From positions 124,001-188,000 of the forward strand of contig CAWJFP010000036.1 of the NCBI GenBank assembly GCA_963842155.1: a stretch of 64,000 nt of DNA, in the 5' to 3' direction. This stretch comes from CAWJFP01 sp963842155 (GTDB lineage: Bacteria > Pseudomonadota > Alphaproteobacteria > JACZXZ01). Below are positions 16,591 to 26,199 of the stretch, in pieces. The first letter of the stretch is position 1. The number at the start of each line of letters is the position of its first letter. The notes below the pieces were generated by a model that worked only from the letters and a program-made list of their open reading frames with translations, searched no databases and was not told the DNA's origin. Both the position numbers and the translations under genes were made by a program.

Positions 16591-18378
16591 TCAAACGGCA
16601 GCCGCCAACGGCATTACCAGCCGCTCGGCCGGGAACCGCAAAGTGGCGCGCGTGCCGACCCTCAATTGGCTTTCGATCGCCAATTGCCCGCCCATCGCCT
16701 CGGTGAGCTTCTTGGCGATCGACAAGCCGAGCCCGGTGCCTTGGTAGCGCCTGCTGAAGGCAGCTTCCACCTGGCCGAAAGGCTCCATGATGCGGGCGAG
16801 GTCTTCCCCCGCGATGCCAATCCCAGTATCGCTCACGGAAATCGTCAGGGCGCCGCCGGCGTCCAGCGTGGCGTTCAGGGAAATACGGCCCCCGGCGGAC
16901 GTGAACTTTATCGCGTTGCCCAGAAGATTGATGATCACCTGGCGGAGCGACCGCTCGTCGCCCAGCAAATGCGGCAAATCGGCATCGATCTCCGCGACCA
17001 TCGCAAGTCCCGCCGCCTTCGCTTGCTCGCCCAGCATGCGGATGACGCTTGCGCTCAAGGAGGAAATCTCGATTTCGTCCTCGCTGAGGGCGAGATTGCC
17101 CGCCTCGATCTTGGAGAGGTCGAGGATGTCGTTGACGACGGTAAGCAGATGCTCGCCGCTGGTATGGATGTTGGCGGCATAGTCGAGATAGCTCGCATGT
17201 CCCAGGGGGCCATTGATCTCGCGATGAATGAGGTCCGAGAAGCCGATGATGGTATTGAGCGGCGTCCGCAGCTCATGGCTCATGTGAGAGAGGAACTCGC
17301 TTTTCGCCCGGCTTGCGATCTCCGCTGTTTCCTTCGCCTCGCGCAGCTCCGCCTCGCGTTGCTTGATCGTGGTGATGTCCCTGCGCGTTCCGACCCAGCC
17401 GCCATCGCGCGTGCGGTGGTCGTCGATCAACAGCCAGCGGCCATCCGTCATCCTTTGCTCGACGGAACCGTTCATTGCCCGCCGCATCTCGAGGCGCTCG
17501 GCCAGCCATTCGTCCTCGTGACCGAGAGCATCCAGGAACTGCCCTTGAAGGAGACCATACCTCAGCATGTCCTCGAAACTGTTGCCGGGGCGATGCATGA
17601 TCGCCGAGTTGGGATATAGCTGGTCCAATCTGCTGTTGCTGAGGACGAGCCGGTCGTCGGCGTCGAATAACATGAACCCTTCCGGAATCGCTTCGATCGC
17701 CTCGCGCAGCCGCAGCTCCGCCCGTCGGCGCTCGCGCATCTCTCGCAGGACGCGCGAGAAGAAGAGCGAAAAGAAAATGAGGAGCGCCAGGCACAGGGCG
17801 CCCATTGCCCAGGGGATCAACCTCGCCTCCCGGAGGGAGGTCTCGCTGCGCTCGGCCAGGAGGTATCGCTCCTCTTTCTGCAGCTCGCCGACCGCAAGCT
17901 GGATCGCCGCGGCGTGGGAGAACTCCTCTTCCATTCTTCGCCGAACGGCGTCGGCGCGCGCATCCGATCCGGTGGCCGGGATGTTGTTCATCTCCTCGCG
18001 CCTTGCCCGAATCAGCTTGCCGAGGCCCGGCAGTCGCGCCTGCTGCGAGGCATTGTCGGAAGTCAACTCGCCAACCTCGGTGAACCGCGCTTCCGCTTTG
18101 CTCAGCTCGTCGTCGCGGCCGAGAAAATAGCGCCGGTCGCCGGTGACGATGAACGCGCGTTGGTTCAACTCGGCGCGGTCCAGTGCGCGGACGATGCCGT
18201 CGAGCGAGCCCAGCACGAGATAGGTATGCGCAACCCAGCGTTGGGCCTCGGCCGAGTGCCTGGCAAGGACGATCACCACCCCCACCAGCGCAACGAGAAT
18301 CAGCATCGCCCCGACGAAGCCGGATAGAACCTTCTGGATCAGCGAGAGGCGCAATCGACCGCGTCCCATGGAGCTCAC
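16591..18378 (-). CDS. CHASE3-type sensor histidine kinase with a PAS domain
   Basis: The 595-residue protein has TM1 at about residues 15-38, then an extracytoplasmic CHASE3-like helical domain (RALDRAELNQRAFIVTGDRR). TM2 is at about 188-210, a PAS domain at about 230-345, then HisKA with the phospho-accepting His in SHMSHELRTPLN. The HATPase has the N box NLLGNAIKF and G boxes DTGIGI and GTGLGLSIAKKL. It is an inner-membrane sensor that would phosphorylate a separate response regulator; none is adjacent. It is expressed divergently from the DUF1203 gene. Confidence 0.93.
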   Translation of the reverse strand: MSSMGRGRLRLSLIQKVLSGFVGAMLILVALVGVVIVLARHSAEAQRWVAHTYLVLGSLDGIVRALDRAELNQRAFIVTGDRRYFLGRDDELSKAEARFTEVGELTSDNASQQARLPGLGKLIRARREEMNNIPATGSDARADAVRRRMEEEFSHAAAIQLAVGELQKEERYLLAERSETSLREARLIPWAMGALCLALLIFFSLFFSRVLREMRERRRAELRLREAIEAIPEGFMLFDADDRLVLSNSRLDQLYPNSAIMHRPGNSFEDMLRYGLLQGQFLDALGHEDEWLAERLEMRRAMNGSVEQRMTDGRWLLIDDHRTRDGGWVGTRRDITTIKQREAELREAKETAEIASRAKSEFLSHMSHELRTPLNTIIGFSDLIHREINGPLGHASYLDYAANIHTSGEHLLTVVNDILDLSKIEAGNLALSEDEIEISSLSASVIRMLGEQAKAAGLAMVAEIDADLPHLLGDERSLRQVIINLLGNAIKFTSAGGRISLNATLDAGGALTISVSDTGIGIAGEDLARIMEPFGQVEAAFSRRYQGTGLGLSIAKKLTEAMGGQLAIESQLRVGTRATLRFPAERLVMPLAAAV

Positions 18379-18573
18379 AACCCAATATGTCTCATGATCC
18401 CATTATCTCATTTTGCGGTTAATTCTTCCTTTTCAACGGTGGCGTTGGACAGACGATGTTCCCGTTAGCCGCGCCGGGCAGGGGGCTCCGGGCGCGGACA
18501 TTTTGAAAGCAAGAATCGGAGTGTTCGCGAGCGGCGAAGGGATTATCCGACTCCGATCGAAATGGAGGAATTC

Positions 18574-19041
18574 ATGGCATTTCAAATCGCCGCGCTCGAG
18601 CCTCGGCGCTTTACGAAATTCTTCGCGATGTCGGAGGAGGAGCTTGCGCGCAATCTGGCCGTTCGCATGACCGCCACGAGGAAGCCGGGCTTTCCCTGCC
18701 GGGTCAGCCTGGCCGATGCCGAAATCGGCGAGGAGCTCATCCTGGTGAATTACGCGCATCAGGAGAGCGCCTCGCCCTATCGTGCCGCGCACGCGATTTT
18801 CGTGCGTCGTGGCGTCGAGCGCGCCCAGCCGGCCATCGACGAGGTGCCCGAGCTGTTCAGGTCGAGGATGTTGTCGCTGCGCGCCTTCGACAGCCGGGCG
18901 ATGATCGTCGCGGCCGACCTTGTCGACGGCAAGGAGCTCGAATCGGCGCTCGACAGGCTGCTCGCCGATCAGGCGGCCGCCTATGTCCATATCCACTATG
19001 CGAAGTTCGGCTGCTTCGCGGCGCGGGCGGATCGCGCCTGA
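18574..19041 (+). CDS. DUF1203 family protein
   Basis: The 155-residue protein starts MAFQIAALEPRRFTKFFAMS and then shows the PGFPCRVSLADAEIGEELIL block and NYAHQ...SPYRAAHAIFVR, the pattern of DUF1203. GGAGGA at 18564-18569 places the start at 18574 rather than at the ATG at 18562. It is soluble, with no export signal. The biochemical role of the family is unknown. Confidence 0.85.
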   Translation: MAFQIAALEPRRFTKFFAMSEEELARNLAVRMTATRKPGFPCRVSLADAEIGEELILVNYAHQESASPYRAAHAIFVRRGVERAQPAIDEVPELFRSRMLSLRAFDSRAMIVAADLVDGKELESALDRLLADQAAAYVHIHYAKFGCFAARADRA

Positions 19042-19057
19042 GCCTCCGCGCCGCCGC

Positions 19058-19288
19058 TCAATGCGGGCAGGTGCGCTCGCGCTCGTCGTGGAGCCCGGCG
19101 CGCATCTTTTCGAGCCTCGCCCGCTCGTCGGGCGAAAGGTTCGTGGCCTGCAGCCGCTCGGCGGCGTCACGCTCTTCGCGCGCCAGGCGCTCGCAACGCT
19201 GCTGGTCGTTTTCCTGCGCCCAGGCCTGCGACAACGGCAGCGCCGCCGCGACTCCCAAAAGCACGCGGAAGAAAATTCGTCTCTGCAC
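19058..19288 (-). CDS. Small secreted charged protein
   Basis: Starting from the GTG at 19288, the protein reads MQRRIFFRVLLGVAAALPLS and ends its signal peptide around QAWA|QE. The mature part is about 50 residues, with two cysteines (RCERL and RTCPH) and helical, charged content. A disulfide in the periplasm is possible. The longer upstream frame has no export signal and no ribosome site. I do not recognise the family. Confidence 0.55.
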   Translation of the reverse strand: MQRRIFFRVLLGVAAALPLSQAWAQENDQQRCERLAREERDAAERLQATNLSPDERARLEKMRAGLHDERERTCPH

Positions 19289-19359
19289 CGGTCCCTCCCC
19301 TCTCGTCTTGCGGCTTTGGCTAAGTGGAGGCACCGCGAACGCGGCGCCTCGGGCCTTTC

Positions 19360-19384
19360 GCGTTTCCACTTGACGTGAAAACGC
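19360..19384. repeat. Short palindromic element, copy A
   Basis: The stem GCGTTT at 19360-19365 pairs with AAACGC at 19379-19384 around CCACTTGACGTG. It is similar in design to the element at 28396-28421 (both contain TTTCCACT then a GGAAA/GAAAA arm and continue with GCT-AGGG or GCT-TGGG). Together they suggest a small interspersed palindromic family. Confidence 0.5.
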
Positions 19385-19593
19385 TAGGGCTTGGTCTTCG
19401 TCGTGGTGGTCGTGGTCGTATTTTCGGCAGGCCCCGGCGCCGTGGTCGTCGTCTGCTCGGTCGTCGTCTTGCTGCCGTGAGGACCGAGATATCCGCCGAA
19501 ATACACAAAAGCGCCTAGCGCGACAACGACGACCAGGCCGCCGACGATGAAGTACAGTCCACCATTGGCGCCGCCACTCGAGTTTTCAGCCAT
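19384..19593 (-). CDS. Small single-pass membrane protein with a Thr-rich tail
   Basis: The 69-residue product reads MAENSSGGANGGLYFIVGGL and continues through one helix (VVVVALGAFVYFGGYLG). A periplasmic or cytoplasmic tail made almost only of Thr, Glu and Lys (TTTEQTTTTA to TTTTTTTKTK) follows. I chose the ATG at 19593, 30 bp inside a longer frame, because it is preceded by GGAGG. The family is a common small alphaproteobacterial membrane protein of unknown function. Confidence 0.55.
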   Translation of the reverse strand: MAENSSGGANGGLYFIVGGLVVVVALGAFVYFGGYLGPHGSKTTTEQTTTTAPGPAENTTTTTTTKTKP

Positions 19594-19640
19594 TTGCGTC
19601 TCCTCCAGCTCAGGTTCGGGCAAGATGCCGCTTCAGCGGA

Positions 19641-19715
19641 TCAACGCCAACGGCGGTAACCGAAATAGCCGCCGAACAACAAGAATAGAACAATGATGAT
19701 GAGCAGGAGTTCCAT
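19641..19715 (-). CDS. Tiny membrane protein (24 residues)
   Basis: The product, MELLLIIIVLFLLFGGYFGY then RRWR, is one hydrophobic helix with a positively charged end. A strong GGAGGAAG site lies just upstream of the start, which makes translation likely despite the small size. Very short proteins of this build occur in many proteobacteria. It sits 47 bp upstream of the previous small membrane gene on the same strand. Confidence 0.6.
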   Translation of the reverse strand: MELLLIIIVLFLLFGGYFGYRRWR

Positions 19716-19830
19716 TGACTTCCTCCAAAACATAAATTGCGGAATTGTCGATTGTATCTTGGTTCGCGGTCGACGATGCCGCCAGCCTCGGAAACTACCT
19801 AGGGCATGATCCGATAAGCTTACAGTAAGC

Positions 19831-19929
19831 GCCCCCTCACCCAGCTCCAGGTAAGGCTCGGCTGCCGCCTCGCCAACCCTACGCAACCCTCTCCCACGAG
19901 TGGGTGGGAGAGGGAAGGGTGAGGGGGGC
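19831..19929. repeat. REP-like nested inverted repeat in a 455-bp gap
   Basis: The 19716-20170 gap holds no gene. It contains an inner hairpin (CCCTCTCCCAC at 19887-19897 against GTGGGAGAGGG at 19904-19914) inside an outer pair (GCCCCCTCACCC at 19831-19842 against GGGTGAGGGGGGC at 19917-19929). This CCCTCACCC/CTCTCCCAC design is a common intergenic palindrome in proteobacteria. It is likely a repetitive extragenic element. Confidence 0.6.
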
Positions 19930-20170
19930 TGCGGCGCTCCTTCAATGGAAAACACGCAATCGGCTCAGCGCTTGCGCCGCCTCCGTCGAGCGACGATAAT
20001 TCACCGACGGACGCGCGAGGCGGTCTGCGGAGCGGGCCGAAAACGGCCCGGCGCAGCTTCATTCCCAAAGGCGGCATCGCGAGCGAGGGCGCCGGCAGGC
20101 CCCAATGCCCACGCCCCCCATGCCGCAGCGGGCCAAGAAAATCCCAAGGGCATTTGGAGGAGTCGATTCC

Positions 20171-21307
20171 ATGAAGAACGTCGTCATCGCCGGCTATGCC
20201 CGGTCGCCCTTTCATTTCGCGAACAAGGGCGAGCTGGCGCGCGTGCGCCCCGACGAGATGCTGGCGCGCGTGATCGAGGCGCTGATCGAGCGCACCCATG
20301 TCGATCCGGCCGATATCGAGGACTTGATCGTGGGCTGCGCCTTCCCCGAGGGCGAGCAGGGGCTCAACGTCGCGCGGCTCATCGGCTTCCTCGCCCATCT
20401 GCCGCTCACGGTTGCCGGCACCACGGTCAACCGCTTCTGCGGCTCCTCCATGCAGTCGATCCATATGGCCGCGGGCGCCATCCAGATGGGCGCGGGCGAG
20501 GCCTTCATCGCGGCCGGCGTCGAATTGATGACGCGCGTGCCCATGATGGGCTTCAACCCCATGCCCCATCCCGGCCTCGCCAAGCAATATCCGCAAGCCT
20601 ATGTCTCGATGGGCGTCACGGCGGAGAACGTGGCGCAGAAATACCAGATCACCCGCGGCGAGCAGGAGGCCTTCGCGCTCGAGAGCCACAGGAAGGCCGC
20701 GGCCGCGCAGGCCGCGGGCAAGCTCGAGGGCGAGATCGTGCCGATCAAGCGCGACGGGACCGTGGTCGCCAAGGACGGCTGCATCCGCGCCGACGCGACG
20801 GCCGAGGGGCTGGCCTCGCTCAAGCCGGCCTTCGAGCAGGGCGGCTCGGTCACCGCCGGCACCTCCTCGCCCTTGACCGACGGCGCCGCGGCGACGCTCG
20901 TCTGCACCGAGGATTACGCCGCCAAGCATAATCTCGCGCCGCTCGCGCGCATCAGGAGCATCGCGGTCGCCGGCTGCGCGCCCGAGCTGATGGGCATCGG
21001 CCCCGTGGCCGCGAGCAAGAAGGCGCTGGAGCGGGCGCGGCTCGACATCAAGGACATCGACGTCGTCGAGCTCAACGAGGCCTTCGCCTCGCAGGCGCTC
21101 GCCTGCATCCGCGATCTCGGCATCGACCGCGCCAAGACCAATCTCGACGGCGGCGCCATCGCGCTCGGCCATCCGCTCGGCGCCACGGGCGCGCGCATCA
21201 CCGGCAAGGCCGCGCAGCTCCTCAAGCGCGAGGGCAAGCGCTACGCCCTCGCCACGCAATGCATCGGCGGCGGGCAGGGCATCGCCACCGTGCTGGAGGC
21301 CGTCTGA
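20171..21307 (+). CDS. fadA: Acetyl-CoA acyltransferase (thiolase)
   Basis: The 378-residue protein starts MKNVVIAGYARSPFHFANKG. The first catalytic Cys is in NRFCGSSMQSIHMAAGAI, the second half carries GGAIALGHPLGATGAR and the late Cys motif CIGGGQG. It cleaves 3-ketoacyl-CoA to acetyl-CoA in beta-oxidation. GGAGGAG at 20155-20161 supports the ATG at 20171. Its stop overlaps the next start (TGATG). The content of the operon, thiolase, hydratase-dehydrogenase and acyl-CoA dehydrogenase, matches the B. subtilis fadNAE set, although here the order is A, N, E. Confidence 0.95.
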   Translation: MKNVVIAGYARSPFHFANKGELARVRPDEMLARVIEALIERTHVDPADIEDLIVGCAFPEGEQGLNVARLIGFLAHLPLTVAGTTVNRFCGSSMQSIHMAAGAIQMGAGEAFIAAGVELMTRVPMMGFNPMPHPGLAKQYPQAYVSMGVTAENVAQKYQITRGEQEAFALESHRKAAAAQAAGKLEGEIVPIKRDGTVVAKDGCIRADATAEGLASLKPAFEQGGSVTAGTSSPLTDGAAATLVCTEDYAAKHNLAPLARIRSIAVAGCAPELMGIGPVAASKKALERARLDIKDIDVVELNEAFASQALACIRDLGIDRAKTNLDGGAIALGHPLGATGARITGKAAQLLKREGKRYALATQCIGGGQGIATVLEAV

Positions 21308-23637
21308 TGCGCATCGAGAAAGCCGCCGTCGTCGGCGCGGGCGTGATGGGCAGCGGTATCGCCGCCCATATCGCCAATGCGGGCGTGCCCGTGCTGTTGC
21401 TCGATATCGTCCCCGCCGGCGCCAACAACCGCAACACGCTCGCCGAGAGCGCCATCGAGCGCATGAAGAAGACCGATCCCGCGCCCTTCATGTCGCGGGC
21501 TGCGGTCAAGCTGGTGACGCCGGGCAATCTCGAGGACCATCTCGGCCTCCTCGCCGAGGTGGACTGGGTGGTCGAGGCCGTGGTCGAGCGGCTCGACGTG
21601 AAGCGCGCGCTTTACGAGAAGCTCGAGGGCGCGCGCAAGAAAGGCTCGATCGTCTCCTCCAACACCTCGACGATCCCCTTGAAGCAGCTCACCCAAGGCC
21701 TGCCGAAATCCTTCGCCAAGGATTTCCTCATCACCCATTTCTTCAACCCGCCCCGCTATATGCGGCTCTTGGAGATCGTGGCCGGGCGCGCGACGCGCAA
21801 GGGCGCCGTCGAGACCATGCGCGCCTTCGCCGACGAGCGGCTCGGCAAGGGCGTGGTGGATTGCAAGGACACGCCCGGCTTCATCGCCAACCGCGTCGGC
21901 GGCTTCTGGTTCCAGGCGGCGGTGAACGCCGCGATCGATCTCGGCCTCACGGTCGAGGAGGCCGACGCCGTGGCGGGGCGCCCGATGGGCCTGCCCAAGA
22001 CGGGCGTGTTCGGCTTGCTCGATCTGGTCGGGCTCGACCTCATGCCCCATGTGGCGGCGAGCCTGATGGCCTCCCTCGCCGAGGGCGACGCCTATAAGCG
22101 CGAATTCCGCCAGCACCCGTTGATCGCCAAGATGATCGCCGAGGGCTATACGGGGCGGAAGGGCAAGGGCGGCTTCTATCGCCTGACCAAGAAGGAGGGC
22201 GGCGCGCGGGTCAAGGAATCGATCGACCTCAAGAGCGGCGCCTACGGGCCGTCGCTCAAGCCCGGGCTCGAGAGCCTGGAGGTCGCGAAGGCGGGCGGCC
22301 TGCGCGCCCTCGCCGAGCATCCGGACAAGGGCGGGCGCTTTGCATGGCGCCTGCTGAGCCAGGGGCTCGCTTACGCCGCCTCGCTGGTGCCCGAGATCGC
22401 CGACAGGATCTCCGCCGTCGACGAGGCGATGCGGCTCGGCTATGCCTGGCGCTACGGCCCGTTCGAGCTGATCGACCGGCTGGGCAGCGGCTGGTTCGCC
22501 GACAAGCTCAAGGCGAGCGGCGTCGCGCTGCCGCCCTTGCTCGAGCTCGCGGCCGGCAGACCCTTCTACAAGACCGAAGGCGGCAAGCTCTTCGAGCTCA
22601 CGCCGAGCGGCGACTATGCCGAGCTCATGCGGCGTCCGGGCGTGCTACTGCTCGCGGACGTGAAGCGCGCCTCCGCGCCCCTCGCCAAGAACGGCTCCGC
22701 CTCCTTGTGGGATGTCGGCGACGGCGTGGTCTGCCTCGAGTTCCACTCCAAGATGAACGCCTTCGACGCCGACATCATCGCCATGGTCGAGAAGGCGATC
22801 AAGCTGGTGAGCGCCAGCTACAAGGCGCTGGTCGTCTATAACGAAGGCGAGAACTTCTCCGTCGGCGCCAATGTGGGCCTGGCGCTCTTCGCCGCCAATA
22901 TCGGCCTCTGGCCGGTGATCGAGGAAGGTGGGAGCAAGGGCCAGCAGGCCTTCAAGGCGCTCAAATACGCGCCCTTCCCCGTGGTGAGCGCGCCCTCGGG
23001 CATGGCGCTCGGCGGGGGCTGCGAGATCCTGCTCCATTCGGCCGCGGTCCAGGCCCATGCCGAGACCTATATGGGGCTGGTCGAGGTCGGCGTGGGGCTC
23101 ATTCCCGGCTGGGGCGGCTGCAAGGAGATGCTGACCCGCTGGCTCGCCTACAAGAAGCGGCCGGGCGGGCCGATGCCGGCGATCGCCAAGGTGTTCGAGA
23201 TGATCTCGACCGCGCAGGTGGCGAGGTCGGCCTTCGAGGCCAAGGAGATGCTGATGCTGCGCGAGGGCGACGGCATCACCATGAACCGCGACCGGCTCTT
23301 GGCCGACGCCAAGGCCAAGGCGCTCAAGCTCGCCAGGCGCTATAAGGCGCCGGAGCCGCCCAAGGAGATCCGCCTGCCGGGCCCGACCGCCAAGGTGGCG
23401 CTCGAGCTCGCCCTCGACGGCATGAAGCGGCTGGGCCGCGCCACGCCGCATGACGTCGTCGTGTGCGGCGAGCTCGCGACCGTGCTCTCGGGCGGCGAGA
23501 CCGACATCACCGCGACCATCGGCGAGGACGACCTCACCAAGCTGGAGCGGCAGGCCTTCCTCCGGCTGCTCAAGACCGAGGCCACCCTGCAGCGGATCGA
23601 GCATATGCTCGAGACCGGCAAACCCTTGCGGAACTAG
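21307..23637 (+). CDS. fadN: 3-hydroxyacyl-CoA dehydrogenase/enoyl-CoA hydratase (FadN-like)
   Basis: The 776-residue protein starts MRIEKAAVVGAGVMGSGIAA, a Rossmann NAD-binding segment. Then come the 3HCDH C-terminal domain (about 190-290) and, in residues about 480-680, an enoyl-CoA hydratase/crotonase domain (ALVVYNEGENFSVGANVGLA and the SAPSGMALGGGCEILLHSAA oxyanion segment). The dehydrogenase-then-hydratase order is that of FadN rather than of E. coli FadB. It catalyses hydration and NAD-linked oxidation of enoyl-CoA. It overlaps fadA by 1 bp and precedes the acyl-CoA dehydrogenase by 11 bp. Confidence 0.93.
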   Translation: MRIEKAAVVGAGVMGSGIAAHIANAGVPVLLLDIVPAGANNRNTLAESAIERMKKTDPAPFMSRAAVKLVTPGNLEDHLGLLAEVDWVVEAVVERLDVKRALYEKLEGARKKGSIVSSNTSTIPLKQLTQGLPKSFAKDFLITHFFNPPRYMRLLEIVAGRATRKGAVETMRAFADERLGKGVVDCKDTPGFIANRVGGFWFQAAVNAAIDLGLTVEEADAVAGRPMGLPKTGVFGLLDLVGLDLMPHVAASLMASLAEGDAYKREFRQHPLIAKMIAEGYTGRKGKGGFYRLTKKEGGARVKESIDLKSGAYGPSLKPGLESLEVAKAGGLRALAEHPDKGGRFAWRLLSQGLAYAASLVPEIADRISAVDEAMRLGYAWRYGPFELIDRLGSGWFADKLKASGVALPPLLELAAGRPFYKTEGGKLFELTPSGDYAELMRRPGVLLLADVKRASAPLAKNGSASLWDVGDGVVCLEFHSKMNAFDADIIAMVEKAIKLVSASYKALVVYNEGENFSVGANVGLALFAANIGLWPVIEEGGSKGQQAFKALKYAPFPVVSAPSGMALGGGCEILLHSAAVQAHAETYMGLVEVGVGLIPGWGGCKEMLTRWLAYKKRPGGPMPAIAKVFEMISTAQVARSAFEAKEMLMLREGDGITMNRDRLLADAKAKALKLARRYKAPEPPKEIRLPGPTAKVALELALDGMKRLGRATPHDVVVCGELATVLSGGETDITATIGEDDLTKLERQAFLRLLKTEATLQRIEHMLETGKPLRN

Positions 23638-23648
23638 GGAGCCCCAGG

Positions 23649-25443
23649 ATGACCACCTACAAGGCGCCGTTGCGCGAGATCCGCTTCCTGCTGCATGAGC
23701 TCCTGGACGCCGACGAGCTCACCAAGCTCCCCGGCTATGGCGAGGCCACCGCCGACCTGGTCGACGCCATCCTCGAGGAGGGGGCGAAATTCTGCGAGAA
23801 CGAGCTCCTGCCGCTCAACCGCTCGGGCGACGAGGAGGGCTGCGTCTACGAGAACGGCGTCGTGCGCACGCCCAAGGGCTTCAAGGAGGCCTACGACAAA
23901 TTCGCGAAGGGCGGCTGGATTTCGCTTTCCGCCGAGCCCGACTATGGCGGCCAGGGCCTGCCCAAGCTGATCAATCTCGTGGTCGAGGAGATGGTGAACT
24001 CGAGCAACATGTCCTTCGGCATGTATCCGGGCCTCTCGATCGGCGCCTACAACGCCATCTCCGCCAACGCCGAGGAGAGCCTGAAGCGACTCTATCTGCC
24101 GAAGCTCGCCTCGGGCGAGTGGTCCGGCACCATGTGCTTGACCGAGCCGCAATGCGGCACCGATCTCGGCCTGGTGCGCACGCGCGCCGAGCCGGACGGG
24201 GCAGGGGCCTACAAGATCACCGGCACCAAGATTTTCATCTCGGCCGGCGAGCATGACCTGGCCGACAACATCATCCATCTCGTGCTGGCGCGGCTGCCCG
24301 GCGCGCCTTCCGGCACGCGCGGCATCAGCCTCTTCCTCGTGCCGAAGTTCCTCCCCCGCGATGACGGCTCGGCCGGCCCGCGCAACGGCGTCTTCTGCGG
24401 CGCCATCGAGCATAAGATGGGCATCAGGGCCTCCTCGACCTGCGTCATCAATTTCGACGACGCCAAGGGCTGGCTCGTCGGCGAGGAAAACAAGGGCATG
24501 CGTTGCATGTTCGTGATGATGAACGCGGCGCGGCTCGGCGTCGGCGTCCAGGGCATGGCGCTCGGCGAGACGGCGTATCAAAGCGCCGTCGCCTACGCCA
24601 AGGAGCGCCTCCAGGGCCGCAGCCTCGCCGGCGCCAAATATCCCGACAAGCCGGCCGACCCGATCATCGTCCATCCCGACGTGCGGCGCATGCTGCTCCG
24701 GGTGCGCAGCCAGGTCGAGCCGGCCCGCGCGCTCGCCTATTGGATCGGGGTGGAGATCGACAAGGCCGAGAAGCATCCCGACCCCCTCGCGCGCGAGGCG
24801 GCCGACGATCTGGTCGCCCTCATGACGCCGATCATCAAGGCCTATTTCACCGATCTCGGCTACGAGGCGGCGAACCTCGCGGTGCAGACCTATGGCGGCC
24901 ACGGCTATATCCGCGAGCAGGGCGTCGAGCAGCTCGTGCGCGACGCCCGCATCACGCAAATCTACGAGGGCGCCAACGGCATCCAGGCGCTCGACCTGGT
25001 GGGGCGCAAGATGAGCCAGCATATGGGCCGCCTGCTGCGGCGCTTCTTCCATCCCGTGCTCGGCTTCATCGAGAAGCATCAGGCGAGCCCCAAGATGGCC
25101 GAGTTCGTGCTGCCGCTCGCCAAGGCCCTCGCGCGGCTGCAGCAGGTGACGGGCTGGCTCGCCGAGAAGGGCATGCGCGATCCCGAGGAGGCGGGGGCCG
25201 CGGCGAGCGACTATCTGCGCCTTCTTCGGCCTGGTGGCGCTCGCCTTCATGTGGTGCCGCATCATCGAGGCCGCGCTCGCCAAGCTCGACAATGGCGGCG
25301 GCGGGGAGGCGGCGTTCTACGAGGCCAAGCTCTCGACCGCGCGCTTCTACATGGCGCGCGTGCTGCCCGAGGCGAACACGCTCTTCCAAGCCATCATGGC
25401 GGGCAAGAAGCCGCTGATGGAGCTGGCCGAGGCGGCGTTTTAG
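23649..25443 (+). CDS. fadE: Acyl-CoA dehydrogenase (FadE-like), one frameshift
   Basis: The product (about 597 residues after correction) starts MTTYKAPLREIRFLLHELLD. It has the ACAD FAD-binding blocks (TMCLTEPQCGTDLG, KITGTKIFISAGEHD), the YGGHGYIREQGVEQLVRDAR signature and the long extra C-terminal domain seen in FadE-type 600-residue enzymes. Length is 1795 nt, one base over a multiple of three; the frame changes near 25222, after SDYLR, and continues as LVALAFMWCRIIEAALAKL to its stop at 25443. The C-terminal 20 codons are the sequence duplicated at 26200-26259 (see direct repeats). It introduces the first double bond in beta-oxidation. Confidence 0.93.
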
Positions 25444-25444
25444 G
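25385..25444 (+). repeat. 60-bp direct repeat, left copy (fadE 3' end)
   Basis: This stretch is the last 19 codons of fadE plus its stop and one base. It is repeated at 26200-26259 with one mismatch (G at 25398 against T at 26213). The two copies frame the BrnT/BrnA module. The left copy keeps fadE intact, so arrival of the module restored the gene end, as seen with site-specific integration at gene 3' ends. Confidence 0.85.
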
Positions 25445-25456
25445 CAGAAAAGGCGA

Positions 25457-25485
25457 TTGACACGCCGCCATATCGTATATACATA
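25457..25485 (+). promoter_or_regulatory. Candidate promoter of the brnTA pair
   Basis: TTGACA at 25457-25462 is a perfect -35 match; TACATA at 25480-25485 lies 17 bp further. The region between the left 60-bp repeat and brnT is AT-rich compared with the flanks. BrnA antitoxins usually bind their own promoter, so autoregulation here is likely but not shown. Confidence 0.5.
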
Positions 25486-25584
25486 TTGTTGTTACAAATC
25501 GCAACGCTGGCGATTGGCTAATCTGTCCATTCACCAGTTTGAGGAGGTTGAATTGAAAAACCTGCCTAAACTGGAGACCCATCA

Positions 25585-25881
25585 GTGGATTTCGAATGGG
25601 ATGAGAATAAGAACCGACTTAATATCGAAAATCGCGGAATTGATTTCTCTTGGGCTTCGGGGATTTTTCTGGGACCGACGCTCGAACGCGTCGACACGCG
25701 TAGGGATTATGGCGAGACGCGCTGGATAGCGGTTGGCACGGTAGAAGGAATCGAGATCGCCGTTGTCTACACTTGGCGGGACAGCTGCCGTCGCATTATC
25801 TCTGCGAGAAGGGCTCATGGCCGTGAAAGAGCGAGCTACCGTCAAATATTCCCTGACGTCGAAGGGAAGCCATCGGAATAG
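25585..25881 (+). CDS. brnT: BrnT family toxin
   Basis: The 98-residue protein (GTG start at 25585, after GGAG) begins MDFEWDENKNRLNIENRGID and continues with the BrnT signatures DTRRDYGETRWIAVGTVEG and RIISARRAHGRERASY. BrnT is a RelE-fold ribosome-dependent mRNA endonuclease that arrests growth. It precedes the antitoxin gene, as usual for this family, and overlaps it by 65 bp. The pair is in a lower-GC block bounded by a 60-bp direct repeat. Confidence 0.9.
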   Translation: MDFEWDENKNRLNIENRGIDFSWASGIFLGPTLERVDTRRDYGETRWIAVGTVEGIEIAVVYTWRDSCRRIISARRAHGRERASYRQIFPDVEGKPSE

Positions 25882-26143
25882 GACCGACATCGAGCGAGTC
25901 CGAGGAATACCGGATGCCGAGATCGAGGCCGACGCGGCGCGCGATCCGGATGTGGCGCCGCTGCTCGACGACCGGTGGTTCGCCGAGGCGCGTATCGTTC
26001 GACCGACGCGCAAAGTCGCGATCAGCATGCGGATCGATCCGGACGTCTTCGAATTCTTCCGCAAGACGGGACGCGGATATCAGACGCGAATGAACAGGGT
26101 TCTGCGCGCCTTCATGGAGCGCGCGATGCGCGATCAACGCTGA
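25817..26143 (+). CDS. brnA: BrnA family antitoxin
   Basis: The 108-residue protein starts MAVKERATVKYSLTSKGSHR and ends with the DNA-binding module RKVAISMRIDPDVFEFFRKT, GRGYQTRMNRVLRAFM. This is the BrnA dimerisation/ribbon-helix region. It neutralises BrnT and represses the promoter of the pair. A later start is possible because the overlap with brnT is rather long. The pair shows no sign of frameshift. Confidence 0.9.
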   Translation: MAVKERATVKYSLTSKGSHRNRTDIERVRGIPDAEIEADAARDPDVAPLLDDRWFAEARIVRPTRKVAISMRIDPDVFEFFRKTGRGYQTRMNRVLRAFMERAMRDQR

Positions 26144-26199
26144 ACGATCATGGAAATTTGCAAGACCAGCGCCGTTGCCTAGCCGGCGCCCGGCCCCTA

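Noticed and set aside
19820..21259. 479-residue frame on the minus strand
   Set aside because: It is antisense to fadA with repetitive Arg/Leu/Asp content and no recognisable motif.
23634..25292. 552-residue frame on the minus strand
   Set aside because: It is antisense to fadE; no motif.
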